Part shown: piece by piece, positions 41,513-54,600 of the stretch | Position numbering within the stretch: position 1 is the stretch's first letter | How the letters are laid out: every line of letters begins with the position of its first letter | From: Massospora cicadina | Taxonomy: Eukaryota; Entomophthoromycota; Entomophthoromycetes; Entomophthorales; Entomophthoraceae | Length of the DNA: 64,000 nt | NCBI GenBank assembly: GCA_022478985.1 | Contig: JAKSZP010009317.1 | Coordinates: 121,248 to 185,247 of the forward strand | Direction of reading: 5' to 3' | The notes under the pieces: generated by a model | Databases searched by the model: none | What the model was told of the DNA's origin: nothing | Seen by the model: only the letters and a program-made list of their open reading frames with translations | Made by a program: the position numbers and the translations under genes

Positions 41513-42074
41513 TGTTTAGACTTTGATATGACTGGACAATAAGCCCTGAATAGCTATGGCAGATTGGAGAGAATCCGCCAACCATCATGACTATTTACAA
41601 TTATTTGAGCGCCTTGAGATGAGGCGATAATGGTTTAGAAAGGGGTATTATTGGATCACCTTTAATTAAGGCGATAAGGCCATGTCAAAATTCAACAAAT
41701 ATTAATTAGATCGCTTTGAAATAAGGTAATAGAGAATTTAAGAATACCATACTTTGCCAGAACCAATGGGAATATGGTGGAACCAAATAGTCTAAGCCAA
41801 GGAAGTGGTATTGTCCAAAGTTACTGATATATAAGTGAGATGGGGTAATTGAAGAAGAAGGTTGTTAAGAATATTAAGAGTGCAGAAGCAGAAGGGATCT
41901 GCTATATTCAAATAAATAAAGTAGTGTGGTCAGAGCTAATTGCTTTGTATCTTTTATTATACCTTTAATTTTCCAGAGGATTAACAATCCTCACATCATA
42001 TGTCCGCTGTTTGGTGGGTTTAGCCTATGTGACCCTTACAGTGTATCCCAGCGGTATTGCCAAAAAATATAACT
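41513..42074 (+). repeat. C1 5' LTR (562 bp)
   Basis: It begins tgtttagactttgatatgac and ends gccaaaaaatataact. It aligns along its whole length with 57493-58055 and, in reverse, with the LTRs of C2. It contains a promoter-like region and an aataaa (about 41913). Confidence 0.85.
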
Positions 42075-42075
42075 G

Positions 42076-42093
42076 TGGTGATCACTACAGGGG
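42076..42093 (+). promoter_or_regulatory. C1 tRNA primer-binding site
   Basis: tggtgatcactacagggg starts two bases after the LTR. Its complement ends ...CCA, like a tRNA 3' end. C2 (49685-49702, - strand) and E (59263-59280) have tggtgctcactacagggg at the corresponding place. The primer tRNA would end ctgtagtgagcacca; I cannot assign it to an amino acid. Confidence 0.7.
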
Positions 42094-42138
42094 GCCCATT
42101 GATCAACCACAACAATAAAGATTCTCCAGTTGCCGGCC

Positions 42139-43732
42139 ATGTCACATCAGGATTTCTTTGATGGGGAATCTTCACAATACACTGCACCAGCTGAATATGC
42201 ATAACTCAAACTTGTTCTAGACGCGGTGCTCAAAAAGCAGGATGAGCTCCTTCAGGAGCAGAATGACGTTATGAACCAGCTTGACAGCGTGTTTAGCCAA
42301 ATGCAAATTCTGGGACAACAAAACAAGCAACTCACTAATTTCTTGGATGATACCACTGAACAAAGCATTGTGCAGAACGGAAGTTGGATGGTACCTCCCA
42401 GACCCCTCATTGGGAAGTGGATGAGCAACAAGGGGCTTCTCAGGGAGAAGTGTATAATGGGGAATATGCCACTAGAAGGAGCTACTACCTCAGGAAGGCA
42501 GCTCTGGATGTGGTTATGGATCAGAGCCAATTCCCCAAGTGATGGCTGTAATGCCCACCAAAGAGGCCTGCATTGCCTCTGAATCAGCGGACAATCTACC
42601 CGCCACTGGGCCAAATCCTCATTGAGAGACTGCTTATGGGTCTTGACCCATTCCTCAGTACATCCCAAAAGGTTGCGGTTATGAGCAGGAGGAGGTCTGT
42701 ATCAATAAGCTGCCCCTATTTGCTTGCAATGAGAATATCCTGGCTTCCTCAAATGGTTTAAGTTTGCAGTGGAAGGCGCTTCAGATCAGCATAAAGCTAA
42801 ATTGTTAATATCTGCCTTAGATGTTGGAAGTGCTGATCAAGTCACCTGCTATCTTCCAAGCAGTTCCGTTATATAATAAGGAGTGATGGATACTGCGCTG
42901 CACCTGTTTGGGGATACTGCAAAGTTGTCACAGTGAAAGGCTGAATTTTTAACTATTGGATTCCAATGTAATGAGAACCTCACTACGTTTTTTGACCATT
43001 TTATGGTGGAAAACCATGTTCTGATTGGGGCAGGTGTTCTAGATGAAGCCAATGTGTGCATCGCAATGACCTCTACAGTGAAGCCATACCATGAGCTTTA
43101 CAATGTCATGACCCCAACCTGGGATAATGACATCCCCCTGCTCAAAATTGTTCAGTTTTTGCGCCATCTATCCACTACCTTCCCTCCACCCAATACAGAG
43201 TGGAAACACACTGCCGCAATCACTGGACCTTCTTATTTGGGGGAATTCTCCCATCCTGCCCAGATTCCGCCTAGTAACACAGCCTTATTGTTATCACGTG
43301 CCTTGCCCTCAGCTTAGTTACCCCCAGAAGTTTGACTTCTGCTCTGGCCCTGCTTTGTGAAAATTGTTGGCAGCCTAACTACCAACCTGGATCTAATTAA
43401 GCCAAACGTGAGAAATCGTCCTAATGATCTGGCCCTGGTTAATCTGAATATCAACAATCTAAATAGTGGCCTGGCCCTTCTTACAAGAACCAGGGATGCA
43501 GACCCTATGTGGTAGGATGTTTTGAATGCAGTTGCTCTGGCCACCTTGCCCAGAGTTGCCCTAACCATCGAGTTCACTATATGCAACAGGATCAATACTA
43601 TCAGGGTAAAGATGGAGCGGAGTAGAGATGGGACTCTCTACCTCCCCTAGCCCAACCTGAACATCCCACCTGAATCAATTGTAGTATATCCAGCGGAAGT
43701 CCCTCAATATGATGACGGAAATTTATACCAGC
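42139..43732 (+). pseudogene. C1 gag (first part, cut by C2)
   Basis: It starts MSHQDFFDGESSQYTAPAEY, then a stop near 42202, then LDAVLKKQDELLQEQND and SQMQILGQQNKQLTNFLDDT (coiled-coil-like). Capsid-type pieces follow (GASDQHKAKLLISALDVGSA near 42780; TTFFDHFMVENHVLIGAGVL near 42980). The zinc knuckle CFECSCSGHLAQSC (C-x2-C-x4-H-x4-C) is at about 43518-43560 and complete. The last residues before the C2 insertion, PQYDDGNLYQ, match PVEVSQYDDGILCQQ of C2. Gag resumes at 50261. Confidence 0.8.
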
Positions 43733-44282
43733 TGTTATAATTTTGGGTGATACTGTTAGGATACACCAGAAGGGTCGCACAGGTTAACTTACTGAGCCAT
43801 GGACAGATGTTATAAGGATTGTTGGTCCTCTGAACACACTTGAAATAAACTAAAAATAGGAGCAATTGCCCCAATGTCACTTTTATTTATTTAATAAATA
43901 CAGCAACCATTCGCTGTTACACTCTCACTCAATTATTAACAACTTCCTCTTTCAATCGCCCCATCTTGCTTATATATCAGCGACTTTGGATATTACCATT
44001 CTCTTAGTTTAGAATATTCTAATCCGCTGAATCTCATTGGTTCAGGTTGGTATTCTTCAATTCTTTATCGCCTTAGTTTGAGGCGATCTAACTAATATTT
44101 GTCAAATGTCAACCTCGCCTTATCACCTAATTTAAAGGTGATCCAATAAAACCCAATATAACCCAATGTTGCCTCATCTCAAGGTGCTTGAATACTCATA
44201 AATATAATTCTACTTGGCGGATTCTCACCATTCCGCCATAGCTCTTCAGGGCTTATCATCCAGTCATATCAGAATCTCAACA
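43733..44282 (-). repeat. C2 3' LTR (550 bp)
   Basis: + strand ends: tgttataattttgggtg and gaatctcaaca. It aligns with 49704-50255 over its whole length. Confidence 0.85.
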
Positions 44283-44289
44283 TTACCTC

Positions 44290-45520
44290 TCATTGACTGG
44301 ACAATAAGTTTCCTATTGTTTATACGCTCAGAGAAACTTTGTATGCATGTGATTGATGATTTGACCACTCACTGGATCTTTGATGGTGTAGGCATCAACG
44401 CCCGTTCTCTCAATTAATTCAAATGGACCAATATAAATTGTTGGCCAACTTGTGTTTCTGCCCAAACCCATGCTGGTCCTGAAACAATACCATCTAACCT
44501 TCTCGGAACTGAGCTGAACTGTTACGCCATAACTGATTGGCAGCCTGATTCTTATTCTTTATTGGCCAAACTGAAAGAGTACACTTCCATTTGTAACTTG
44601 ATCAATATGTCAGCTAAATTTGTAAAGTACTGATGGGAATTCATTCTTGCAGTATCTTCTATGAACAAATAAAGCAATGCCAGAAGAGCAGGTGTCATAT
44701 GTATAATAGTTGAAAAGGGCTCTTTGTGTGGTGAAATGATAGCTGATATGTAAGCAAAGATGGCTATAGAAAGGAGGGAACTCAATCAAAGGGTTTATTG
44801 ATTACTAGCTTTTGGATGATGTTCAGGGTCCCATTAACCCATTTGACCATTCCATTGGACTCAGGGTGATATGGGGTCGTCAGAACCCCTTGGATGCCCA
44901 TTAGCTCATTTTACTTGGAAAGGATGTGCAAGGTGAAGTTGGTTCAGTATTGGTGAGAATGAGCTGGGGGCAGCCATGTCACTGGATTATGCATTCCATT
45001 ACTAAATTGGCCGCTGTGACCGACCCCAAATCCCATATTGCCCTTGATTCAACCCACCTGGTCAAGTGGTCAATAGCCACTAAATATACTTGGACTGGTT
45101 AGATCCCATTGACAGAGGGCCAATGACATTAAGGGAAATTGTATGCCAACCAAAATGTGGTTTCACTAACTGGTATAAGGACTTCTGGTGGAATGGTTTT
45201 TCCACTTGGCACTGGTGGCAACAAGAAATGGTTTCAAGCATGTCAAAGTTAATGATTTCCCAGTAATACCAAAAACACAACAATTCCATTGCCTTGTGCA
45301 AACCACCATATCTGACTGCCTTATGTGCACTCATAATAATACCAGGCTGTGCTGAGTGTCATAGAAAATTTACTGTAGAATCGCCGATCCACTTGTACAG
45401 TTCCCCATTCTTCTGGAAGGTATTTGTTTGCATCACATTTAAAGCTTTTATTACTTAAGGGAAGTTAATCACCATAGTCTCCATTGAGCATCTTATTGTA
45501 CATCACATTGCTGAGATGCA
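44290..45520 (-). pseudogene. C2 integrase
   Basis: On the - strand: SAHKAVRYGGLHKAMELL and CCHQCQVEKPFHQKSLYQL (zinc module H...H...C-x2-C, about 45330-45195), then WHTISLNVIGPLSMGSN (about 45150), where the first catalytic Asp has become Asn. The [20 protein letters not shown] third block is near 44860, and a C-terminal frame lies at 44785-44552. Stops and shifts interrupt it. No chromodomain is seen. Confidence 0.8.
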
Positions 45521-45559
45521 CCATCACAGCGATCGTTGGAAATCTAGATAAACAGTTGG

Positions 45560-46870
45560 CGTTCTGATGCTTTGCTCCTGGCCAGTGAAGGATCTTAAAG
45601 TTGTAAGCCTGCAGCTTAAGAGACCATCGGGCTTAATGCCCTTCAGGCTCCTTGTAGTTCTAAAGCCAACATAAAAACGCGTGATCCATTATGAATTTAA
45701 ACTTCACTCCATGAAAGTAGACCCAAAATTGCTTATATGTGTAAATTACCGCTAAGCACTCCAACTTGGTCACAGTATAATTACGCTCATATCAGTTCAG
45801 GCTTTGACTTCAGTATGCAACGGGATGACCCTCCACTTCATTGTCCTTTTGAGAAAGGACTGCCCCAACAGCGGAAAGGGATGCATCCATCTGAACAATA
45901 AACTCCTTATCAAAGTTTGGGTAGCGTAGCACTGGCGCACTGATCAGCGCCATCTGAAGTAAGTCAAAGGCATATTTTTTGGCGTTCTGTCCATTTAAAC
46001 ACGGCATCCTTTTTTTACAACTCAAATATCGGCCCCCAATAAAGCTGAAGTTAGGGATGAAGCGCCAGTATTAGCTGACCATTACAAAAAATACCTTTAT
46101 GTTGCACTTACTATTTGTGGTAGTCATTTTTAGATGGCCTCCACCTTGGCTGGCTGTAATTTCAGCCCCTTAGAGTCTACCACAAACCCCAGGTGTTACA
46201 ACTGGTCCTTGAAGAAGTTACATTTGTAAGGCTTTATCTTGATGTTCACCTCAGAGAGCTGACAGAATACCTCTTCTAGATGATCAAGGTGCTAAGAATA
46301 GGTTTTAGAGAAAAACGTTGATATCACCGAGGTATACAAGGACACATGACAGCTTCAGGTCACCGAGGATAGTGTCCATGGCTCATTGGAACGTAGCTGG
46401 GCATTACACAGCCCTTGTGGCATATGGGTCGGTTGAAGAAGTTCTTTGAATGTAATAATGGAGCATTTTTCTTGTTCTTCAGTGGCAACTTAAATTGCTA
46501 GTAACCCAATATCAAATTCATTGCTGAGAAGTTACAAGCTCCTCCTAACCCATCCAACGCATTGTCAATCTGAGGTAAGGGATATGAGTCCTTCTTTGTA
46601 ATACTATTGAGCTTCCAGTAGTCTATAACTTCTTTTTGATTGCCATCCTTCTTTTTTTACAATCAGAATGGGTGAAGCCCACAGACTCCTGGACGGTTTG
46701 AGCATTCCTTGCTCCAGTAACTTATTGATTCCCTCAGTGACAACGTCCTCAGCTGTCCTCAATTGGCAGATTGGACAAGACCTGATGGGAGGATGATCCC
46801 CAGTGTCCAATAGATGGACCACCCCCTGAGCGCACCCTAAATTGTGGTCACGATGGCAAAAATCTCCTTA
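45560..46870 (-). pseudogene. C2 reverse transcriptase and RNase H
   Basis: On the - strand: INKLLEQGMLKPSRSLWASP, then ILIVKKEG (about 46735-46655), the catalytic box as YLGD (about 46340; first Asp lost), and RNase H APVLRYPNFDKEFIVQMDAS, then LSAVGAVLS (about 45940-45860). The RNase H tail follows (WRSLKLQAYNFKILHW-like, about 45620-45570). Frames are repeatedly broken. Confidence 0.8.
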
Positions 46871-46973
46871 CATTTCTGAAATAAAGCTATTGCTTGGTCT
46901 TTTTGTTCTTCCAATAACCCTATTAAATTCTCCCATGGTACCACTGTCATTATGATAGGCTGCGACTCACTGG

Positions 46974-47840
46974 TTAGACCAAATTCATCCAAAGAACCAA
47001 ACTAATGAACATTAAGGACCTCCTGATTGGGGTCAAGTGTAAATACATCACTATTTGGTGTTGGCTGAATTGCATTGGTTCATTCTGGAGATTCTCTAAA
47101 AGAACCTTGATCTCCTCATGGCCTGGGAGTATAATTTCTGGAGCCACATGAGGCTCAAGCTGCATTTGCTGATAGGGCCCAATGACCTCCCCATAAATCC
47201 CAGCTAGCACTTTCACCTCAAACTCAGTGTTCACTATGACTTGGTGTTCAGAAGGAATAGATACAGCCCCAGCAGCTCGGAGAGGTAGCCCTTGATATTT
47301 GTATATCTGTCAGGGAAGGGGCCAAGTCTTGCTTTTTAGTTGATGATAGAGAACTGGAATCACTCCATCACTATATGCAAGATTGATATGGCCCATGTGC
47401 ACCAGATCCTTTGGCACTCCGCTAGAGGTAAATCAATTTGGGATCCACCGCCAAAATTTCAAAGGTCTCCTCTGACATATCAATGAAGCCCCAAAATGTC
47501 GCAAGAAAGCAGTTACAATTAGCAGATTATAGTTACTGTTGGGTAGCACTATTGCCAGAGCTACAATGACAATGGAACTAAACTGCAAAGGAAGCGCGCT
47601 GTACGCCCCCTCAGAGACCATGCTCTCCGCTCCAGCAGTCCCATACACCATTTAATGGTCCACACCAGGATTTAATGTCAACTTTACCATCAACTTAGTG
47701 GAAACTATGTTGACTGGAGCGCCTGTATCTATTATAGCGCAAACTATACTTTTTGCTATAAAAATATCACAATATGTAAAATTACAATAAGAAGAATGTT
47801 GACTGTTTAATATGTGGACTTTATGGGATCTCTTTTCCAA
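46974..47840 (-). pseudogene. C2 retropepsin and pre-RT region
   Basis: The frame 47840-47652 ends with CAIIDTGAPVNIVSTKLMVK, an intact D-T-G-A protease active site. 47651-47433 continues with SIVIVALAIVLPNSNYNLLI, the C-terminal half of the protease fold, where the usual G of LLIGT reads V. 47234-46974 (VLAGIYGEVIGPYQQMQLEP) matches C1's 51110-51190. Confidence 0.8.
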
Positions 47841-49638
47841 AAAAACTCATAATTTCATCACCAACTTTGGGGTAATCTTTAACAATGGCGTTTACTGGAA
47901 GGGCAACGTTTACTCCTTTCAGGGTTGGCGCATCTGTGGCTGGATCCAGCTTGTCTGAGGAAGCTTGATCAAACATTTGGCAGGCATATGCCTTTGGTTG
48001 CTCCTGAGGTCCTTCATCCGCCGTGGCCTTGGCTTGTGCTCGTGTCAGTATGTTCATTCCTCCAACTGGTTGCTGGCATAAAATCCCATCATCATATTGA
48101 GAGACTTCCACTGGATATACTACAATGGATTCAGGTAGGAAGTTCAAGGTTGGGATAGCGGAGTTAGAGAGTCCCATCTCTACTCCGCTCCATCTTTTCC
48201 CGGTTACTATTGATCTTGTTGCACTTAGTGAACATGACAGTTAGGGAAACTCTGGGCAAGGTGGCCAGGGCAACTGCATTCAAAACAATTTACCACATAG
48301 GGTCTGCATCCCTGGTTCTTGTAAGAAGGGCCAGGCCAATAATTTTGTTGACGTTTGGAGTAATCAGGGCCAGGTCAGTAGGACAATTGCTGAAATTCAG
48401 AATAACTAGGTCTGGGTTAGTAGTTGGATTGTTAACAGTTTTTGTAAATGGGGCTGGGAGAAAGTCAAATGGTTGGGAGTAATTTGGCCAAGCATGAGGC
48501 GTGGAATTATAGTAAGGCTGGTGGTTACTAGGCGGAATGTGGGTAAGATGAGCGTATTCCCCCAAATAAGAGGGTCCAGCGGCGGCGGGATGTTTCCACT
48601 CCATATTGGGTGGAGGAAAGTTAGGGGAGATACGGCGCAAGAACTGCACAAGTTTAAGAAGGGGAACGTCATTGTCCAAAATTGGAGAAATGACATTGTG
48701 AAGCTCAAGGTATGGCTTCACCACGGAGGTCATTGCAATACACACGTCAGCTTCCATTAAATAGCCTGTACCAATTAGCATGTGAGCTTCTGCTGTAAAT
48801 CGGTCAACAAACTCTGTGAGGGTCTCATTATAGAGGAACCCAATAGTTAAGAACTCCATCTTTTGCTGCAACATTTTTGAGGTACCCCCAAACAGTCAAA
48901 TCATGGTAACCTTTACTTTTTGGAAGGTAGCAGGTTACTTTATTGGCACTCCTGACATCTAAGGCAGATATCAACAATTTACCTTTATGCTGATCTGATG
49001 CATCTTCCTCTGCAAACTCAAAACGTTTGAAGAAGCCATGGATATTCCCAATAAAATTGAATGGAGGCAGCTTCTAAATATTGTCCTCCTCATCCCACTC
49101 ATAGACGCAACTTTTTGGGGCGTACTGAGGAATGGGTCGAGACCCATAAGCAGTCTCTCAATGAAGAGCTGGTTTAGCGGAGGGTGGGATGTCCGCTGCT
49201 TCAGAGGTAACGTGGGCTTCTGCAGTGGGCAGTACTGCCATCACCTGAGGGAACTAGCGCTCTGATTCATACTCATATCCAGAGCTACCCTCCTGGGTGT
49301 AGTAGCTCCAGCCAGCGTCATATTCCTCATCATATTGTTCCCCCTTGTCATTCTGCCTCTTCCCAATGAGAGGTCTGGAAGGTACTAAATAATTTCCACT
49401 CTGCGCAATGTAGTCATTTGGTAGTGTCATCTAAGCAATCAGTTAGTTACTTGTTTTGTTGTCCCAGTATTTGCATTTGACTAAAAGAACTGTCAAGCTG
49501 ATGCATAGCAGTGTTCCACTCTTAAGGAACTTCATCCTGTTTTTTGAGCACCGCGTCTAAAGTGAGTTTGATTTCCTCATATTTGGCTGGTGCAGTGCTG
49601 CGTGAAGATTCCCTGGCAAAGCAGGCCTGATATGACAT
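47821..49638 (-). pseudogene. C2 gag
   Basis: It starts MSYQACFARESSRSTAPAKY, followed by LTLDAVLKKQDE and SQMQILGQQNK. Its capsid region 48874-48290 (ETLTEFVDRFTAEAHMLIG, VVKPYLELHNVISP) is open for 194 codons. The zinc knuckle after it is damaged: the fourth Cys of C-x2-C-x4-H-x4-C reads Phe (about 48250), where C1 keeps Cys. The final frame 48177-47821 ends KDYPKVGDEIMSFFGKEIP. Confidence 0.8.
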
Positions 49639-49684
49639 GGTCAGTAACTAGAGATTTTTATTTTTTAGTGGTTGATCAATGGGC

Positions 49685-49702
49685 CCCCTGTAGTGAGCAC
49701 CA
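49685..49702 (-). promoter_or_regulatory. C2 tRNA primer-binding site
   Basis: On the - strand tggtgctcactacagggg starts one base after the 5' LTR end (49704). Same site as in C1 and E. Confidence 0.7.
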
Positions 49703-49703
49703 C

Positions 49704-50255
49704 TGTTTATAATTTTGGGTGATACTGTTAGGATATGCAGAAGGGTTGCACAGGTCAAACCCACTGAACCGCGGATGGATAATGTGAGGATTGTTGGTCC
49801 TCTGAACACACTTGAAAAAAAATTAAAAATAGGAGGAACTTCCCCAATGACACCTTTATTTATCTAAAAAATACAGTAACGCTTTGCTGTTCCATTCTCA
49901 CTCAACTATTAACAACTTCCTCTTTCAATTGCCCCATCTCGCTCATATATCAGCGACTTCAGATGATACTGTTCTCTTAGCTTAGATTATTCTATTCCAA
50001 CAAATCTCATTGGTTTGGGTTGGTATTCTTTAATTCTCTATCGCCTTAGTTGGAGGTGATTTAACTAATATTTGTCAAATGTCAACATCACCTTATCGCC
50101 TCAATTATAGGTGATCTAATAAAACCAGATATAACCCAATATTGGCTCTTTTATCAAGGCACTTGAATACTTGTAAATATAATCCTGCTCGGCGGATACT
50201 AGCCATTCTGACGTAGCTTTCAGGGCTTATCATCCGTAATATCAGAATCTTAACA
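49704..50255 (-). repeat. C2 5' LTR (552 bp)
   Basis: + strand ends: tgtttataattttgggtg and gaatcttaaca. It carries a ttttttta..aataaa-like region near 49860 (reverse) and matches 43733-44282. Confidence 0.85.
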
Positions 50256-50260
50256 CCAGT

Positions 50261-51627
50261 ATTTGGTTGTAGTAGTGAATGTACTGACATAAGCACAAGC
50301 CAAGGCTGCAGTGGACAAAGGACCTCAGGAGCAAACAAAGCCATAATCCTGTAAAATTTTTGACAAAGCTTCTTCAGACAAGCTGGATTCAACTGCAGAT
50401 GCGCCAACTTTTTTTGGAGTAAACGTCGCCCTCCTGGTGGACGTTATTGTTAAAAAATACCCCAAAGTTGGTAAGGGTATTATGAGTTTTCTTAGGTAAG
50501 AGATCCCTTGAATGTTCACATATTAAACAGTTAATATTCTTCTTATTCTGAGTGTACATATTGTGACATTTTTGTAGCAAAAATAGAGTTTGCTCTATAA
50601 TAGATATGGGCGCCCCAGTCAACATAGTTTCACCAAGTTGGTAACGAAATTGGTGTTAAAATCTGATGTGGAACAAAAAAATGGTGTATGGGACTGTTAG
50701 AGCGGAAAGTTTGGCCTCTGAGGGGGCGTACAAAGCGCTACCTTTGCAGTTTGGGTCAATTGTCATTGTAGCTCTGGCGATAGTGCTACTAAACAGTAGC
50801 TACGACCTGTTAATTGGAACTGCTTTCATGCAACACTTTGGTGCTGTTGTTGATATGATGGAGGAGAACTTCAAAATTCTGGGGCAGCAGAACCCAATTT
50901 ACTTTACCTTCAGCGTGGTGCTTAAAGGATCCAGTGCTCATGGGGCATATCAATCCTGTATATAGTGATGGGGTGATTCTGGTTTGCTACCATCGACTAA
51001 AAAGCAAGAACTGGGCCCTTTCCCAGCAGATATATAAATATCAAGGGCTACCTCTCCGAGCTGCTGGGCCTATATTTATTCCTTCTGGACACCAAGTCAT
51101 AGTGAACACTGAGTTAGAGGTGGAAGTGCCTGCTGGGCTTTATGGGGAGGTCATTGGGCCCTATCAGAAAATGCAGCTTGAACCTCATGTGGCTCCAGGA
51201 ATTATACTCCCAGGCCATGGAGAGATCAAGGTTCTGTTAGAGAATCTACAGATTGAACCAATGTGTATCCACAGGTACCAAAATAATGGCGTATTTCCAC
51301 TTGACTTCAGTTGAGGAGGTCCTTCAGGCTCACAAGCTTGGACCACTGGATAAATTTGGTCTAACTGTCAAGCAGCATCTCAGCGTAATGACCGTGGTAC
51401 CATGGGAGAATTTAATAGGGTTATCATAAGAACAAAAAAATCAAATAGTAGCTTTATTTCAGGAGTATAAGGAGATTTTTTCTGTTGACCACAATTTAGA
51501 GTGTGCTTGGGAGGGGTCCATAGATTGGACACTGGGAATCATTCTCCCATCAGGTCTCAGATGATACACTAATCTAGGGAAGATGAAAAGTTGTCACCAA
51601 GGAAATTGATAAGTTGCTGCCGCAAGG
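50261..51627 (+). pseudogene. C1 gag end, protease and start of RT (between C2 and D)
   Basis: Gag resumes with VLT.AQAKAAVDKGPQEQ (about 50285-50330) and ends in KKYPKVGKGIMSFLR. The protease active site reads SIIDMGAPVNIVS (about 50594-50632): the Thr of D-T-G has become Met. SIVIVALAIVLLNSSYDLLI and GTAFMQHFGA (about 50757-50850) form the C-terminal half of the fold. 51110-51270 (EVIGPYQKMQLEPHVAPGII) and 51380-51625 (QEYKEIFSVDHNLE, EIDKLLPQG) lead into the RT. D interrupts the RT directly after the codons for LPQG. Confidence 0.8.
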
Positions 51628-54600
51628 TGTCATAATTCTGGTAGTTGACCCAAAAATAAACCCTTTGAGAACCAATATCAGGCTGATTATCCTTCCAAAA
51701 CTTAAGCCAATTACTCTAATTCTAAACTAAAGCCAATTAATACTATATGGATTGGGCCAAATATCTCATTATCAACTTAAACTTATTATCCACTTGATAG
51801 CTGTTGGGATTTTTGCCCATATTCCCACTCTGCTAGATTACCAGGAATTGCTAGGGATAATTCTCTAATGCGAGGTGAATTGGAAATCAGTTGACCCTTA
51901 TTTTGGAGTAACTAAGTTCAGGGGATTTTAGGATATTCGCCTGGTCAGATCCATTGAGGATTGATCTGGACAAATGCTTAAGATCTCATTGGGCAGAGTT
52001 GCTGACGAAATAGGGGCATCTGATAGTGATTAACTATCAGGTGTACCAATTGGGATTAGTTGGGTTTCATCACTGACTGATTAGAAGCTAAGTAGTAAGT
52101 TGTGAGGTGAGTGATGCCACCTGCAACTAGCAAATTGATCAGTTTGTTCATGACCTGCCTTAACGGGTAACAAGTCCCATTATTTAAGCAGGTCACTAGC
52201 CAAATATGGTTGGTTCACCTGGATTGAGAGGAAAACGTTAGGGACACATTTTCTGACTCTTTCCATTTTAGGTCTCAAGGATGTCCAATGACAGAATCCT
52301 AGCCAGGATGGGGAAGACCATCGCTGCTGAGATGAGAATGGGTGATTTAATGGCAACGGCCGCCATTTTATTAAAGAGGTGTCAACCAAGGGTTGGGCGC
52401 TGAATCCCCCACTATAAATTCCCTAGAATTCATCAATAATAAAAAAGAGGTTTTTATTTGGTATATAGTTTAAGTAGTAAAGTTTATCAGCTTTAAATTG
52501 TTCTAATCTTTCTCAGGGATATTATTGCTGTGTGCAATAATTGGGAGACTCTTTAAAAAAAGAGTAATGATCTGAGCGGGGATCCAGAGAAGAAGCGGAA
52601 ACAATCAGAGATTGCTGCTGACTGTGTGTTGGACCAAAGAAACTGTCACCAGGGAATCTCAGAGAAGATCAGGTTGGACAGTATGAGAGTATGAATCCCT
52701 ATTTTGAGACATCTCAAGTATTTCAAGCAGAAATACTGGCTGAGCGTTGAGCTGAGATCTAAGAATTCCATTCAACTATGGATAATAGTCGTCACACTAT
52801 TATCAACCAATTATATCAACAAAAATACAACGCGGATAAATTGCACAAGAACTGAACCTGTGCAAGTAATATCTTATAGGATTTATTGGCCAAGTAATAA
52901 CCAGAACCATAAATTTTACAACAGCCCAGGCCAATTATCTCAATGTCAATTAAATATGATTATTCTCTCAAAAGCTTGGGCCAAAAATCCTTGCATATTT
53001 ATGTGAATTATACATGCAAAAACCTTGGCATTTGGTCCCAACTAGTTGAGATCAATATCAAATAATTATCTTAAAAAATTGTCCAGGGATCAATCTTATA
53101 ATACCCTTTAAAATCCCATGGACAAATAGAATAATAAGATTGAAATCATAATGTCATAATCATGTTCCCACCCTATGGAAAATTTCATATGTCAATCCTC
53201 ATGATTGGCATGATAGCACTTGAACATGGATTACCAGAATGGGAGTTCCTAGTGCTATTGATAGAGGCCTGCTGAAGTCCCAATTAGGGGTAAATCATCT
53301 AATTGAAATTTGATGCCAAATTTCCCAGAAGTCATATTTTGTCAGCAGCATGACAAAACTCAAATTGGGATGATCCTAGGACAATTTTTCACATTCATAT
53401 TGCGTTTTTTGCCCCTGATATTTTTCAAAATGAGAGTATTTTGCCACTAATAGTCCTAGCAATAGGTCATAATTGTATTAGTTCAAGGGCTGAACTGAGT
53501 TGGAAACAATTATCTGTGGAAATTGTGTGCTCAATATGTGGCCAGAAGATGTTTTAGAGGTATAAATACTGATATCTGGCCTAATGAATGATCATAAAGT
53601 ATTACCTAATAAAAGATATTGTTAAGTTTTCAGCTGATGGTGCAAGCTAAAATAACTCAACAATGAAGTTGAGGATATAAACTCACTTTTCAAATAAACT
53701 CCTGCTCATAATTGGGAAGTAGATTCTCCAATAATCCTCAATAATAGCCAAGTAACTCTGGTACACTCACCATTCTTAAGTCTACTGGCACCAACAAATA
53801 TGAGACCTTCTGTCTTTGTACAAAATCAGGAAATCATTCCTCTATAATTGGGACTACTTCTCCAGCAGGCAACTATATACTTCTCTTTGGGAAGAATAAA
53901 CACACACAACTATCTAATATAGATGTAACAGCAACAGATACAAATATCTGACAGATGACAGATGGATAATAATTATTAAACTAAGTAACAGTAGTTATTA
54001 ATGATCAATAAAATAGTAAATGATGATTACTTGATGCTTTATTAATTGGCTAGGCGCTGGTATTATATACCTCTCAGGCATCTCCTGGCCAAACTCATCT
54101 ATTAGATGAGTTCAATTATATTATGCCAATCCTCTGCTGGTCATGGCAATAATTATGAAAAATCCCCAAGTCATTTGGCCCATGAATTGACCAAAAATAA
54201 CAATCGTTTCAGCCTGATTGAAGGCACTTTTACTCTCATAATTGGGACAACTTTAGTTTTTTAACTCAACATCAAAATCTTCCCAATTAAAGCTATATCA
54301 TAACTTGACATCTAACAATAAATAGGGAATAAAACATATATGATCATAAAAGATGATGCACCCCAATTCGGGATGTTAGCAGGCCTCTCAATAACACTAA
54401 GTATGCCCATGATTGGGACATCTATGTTTAAGTGCTTAATTATCAATTTCATTAATTGAACCCAACTTCTGCCTTAGTGCATTAATATTAATGCACTAAT
54501 TTAGGAGGTGCAATTTAGTTAATGCCGTGGGACCACCTTGCATCCAAGTGGACCCATAATTGTCCATAATATAATTATAACATAGTTATTATTAGCTACA

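Larger units (their letters stand above)
43733..50255 (-). mobile_element. Ty3-type retrotransposon C2, inserted in C1 gag
   Basis: Full-length element on the - strand, a close relative of C1. Its LTRs are 43733-44282 (550 bp) and 49704-50255 (552 bp), and the flanking duplication is ccagc (43728-43732) and ccagt (50256-50260). Removing it joins the two halves of C1's gag. Internal genes on the - strand: gag (49638 to 47821), protease, RT, RNase H, integrase (to about 44290). A polypurine tract (gagaggtaa on the - strand) abuts the 3' LTR. Confidence 0.9.
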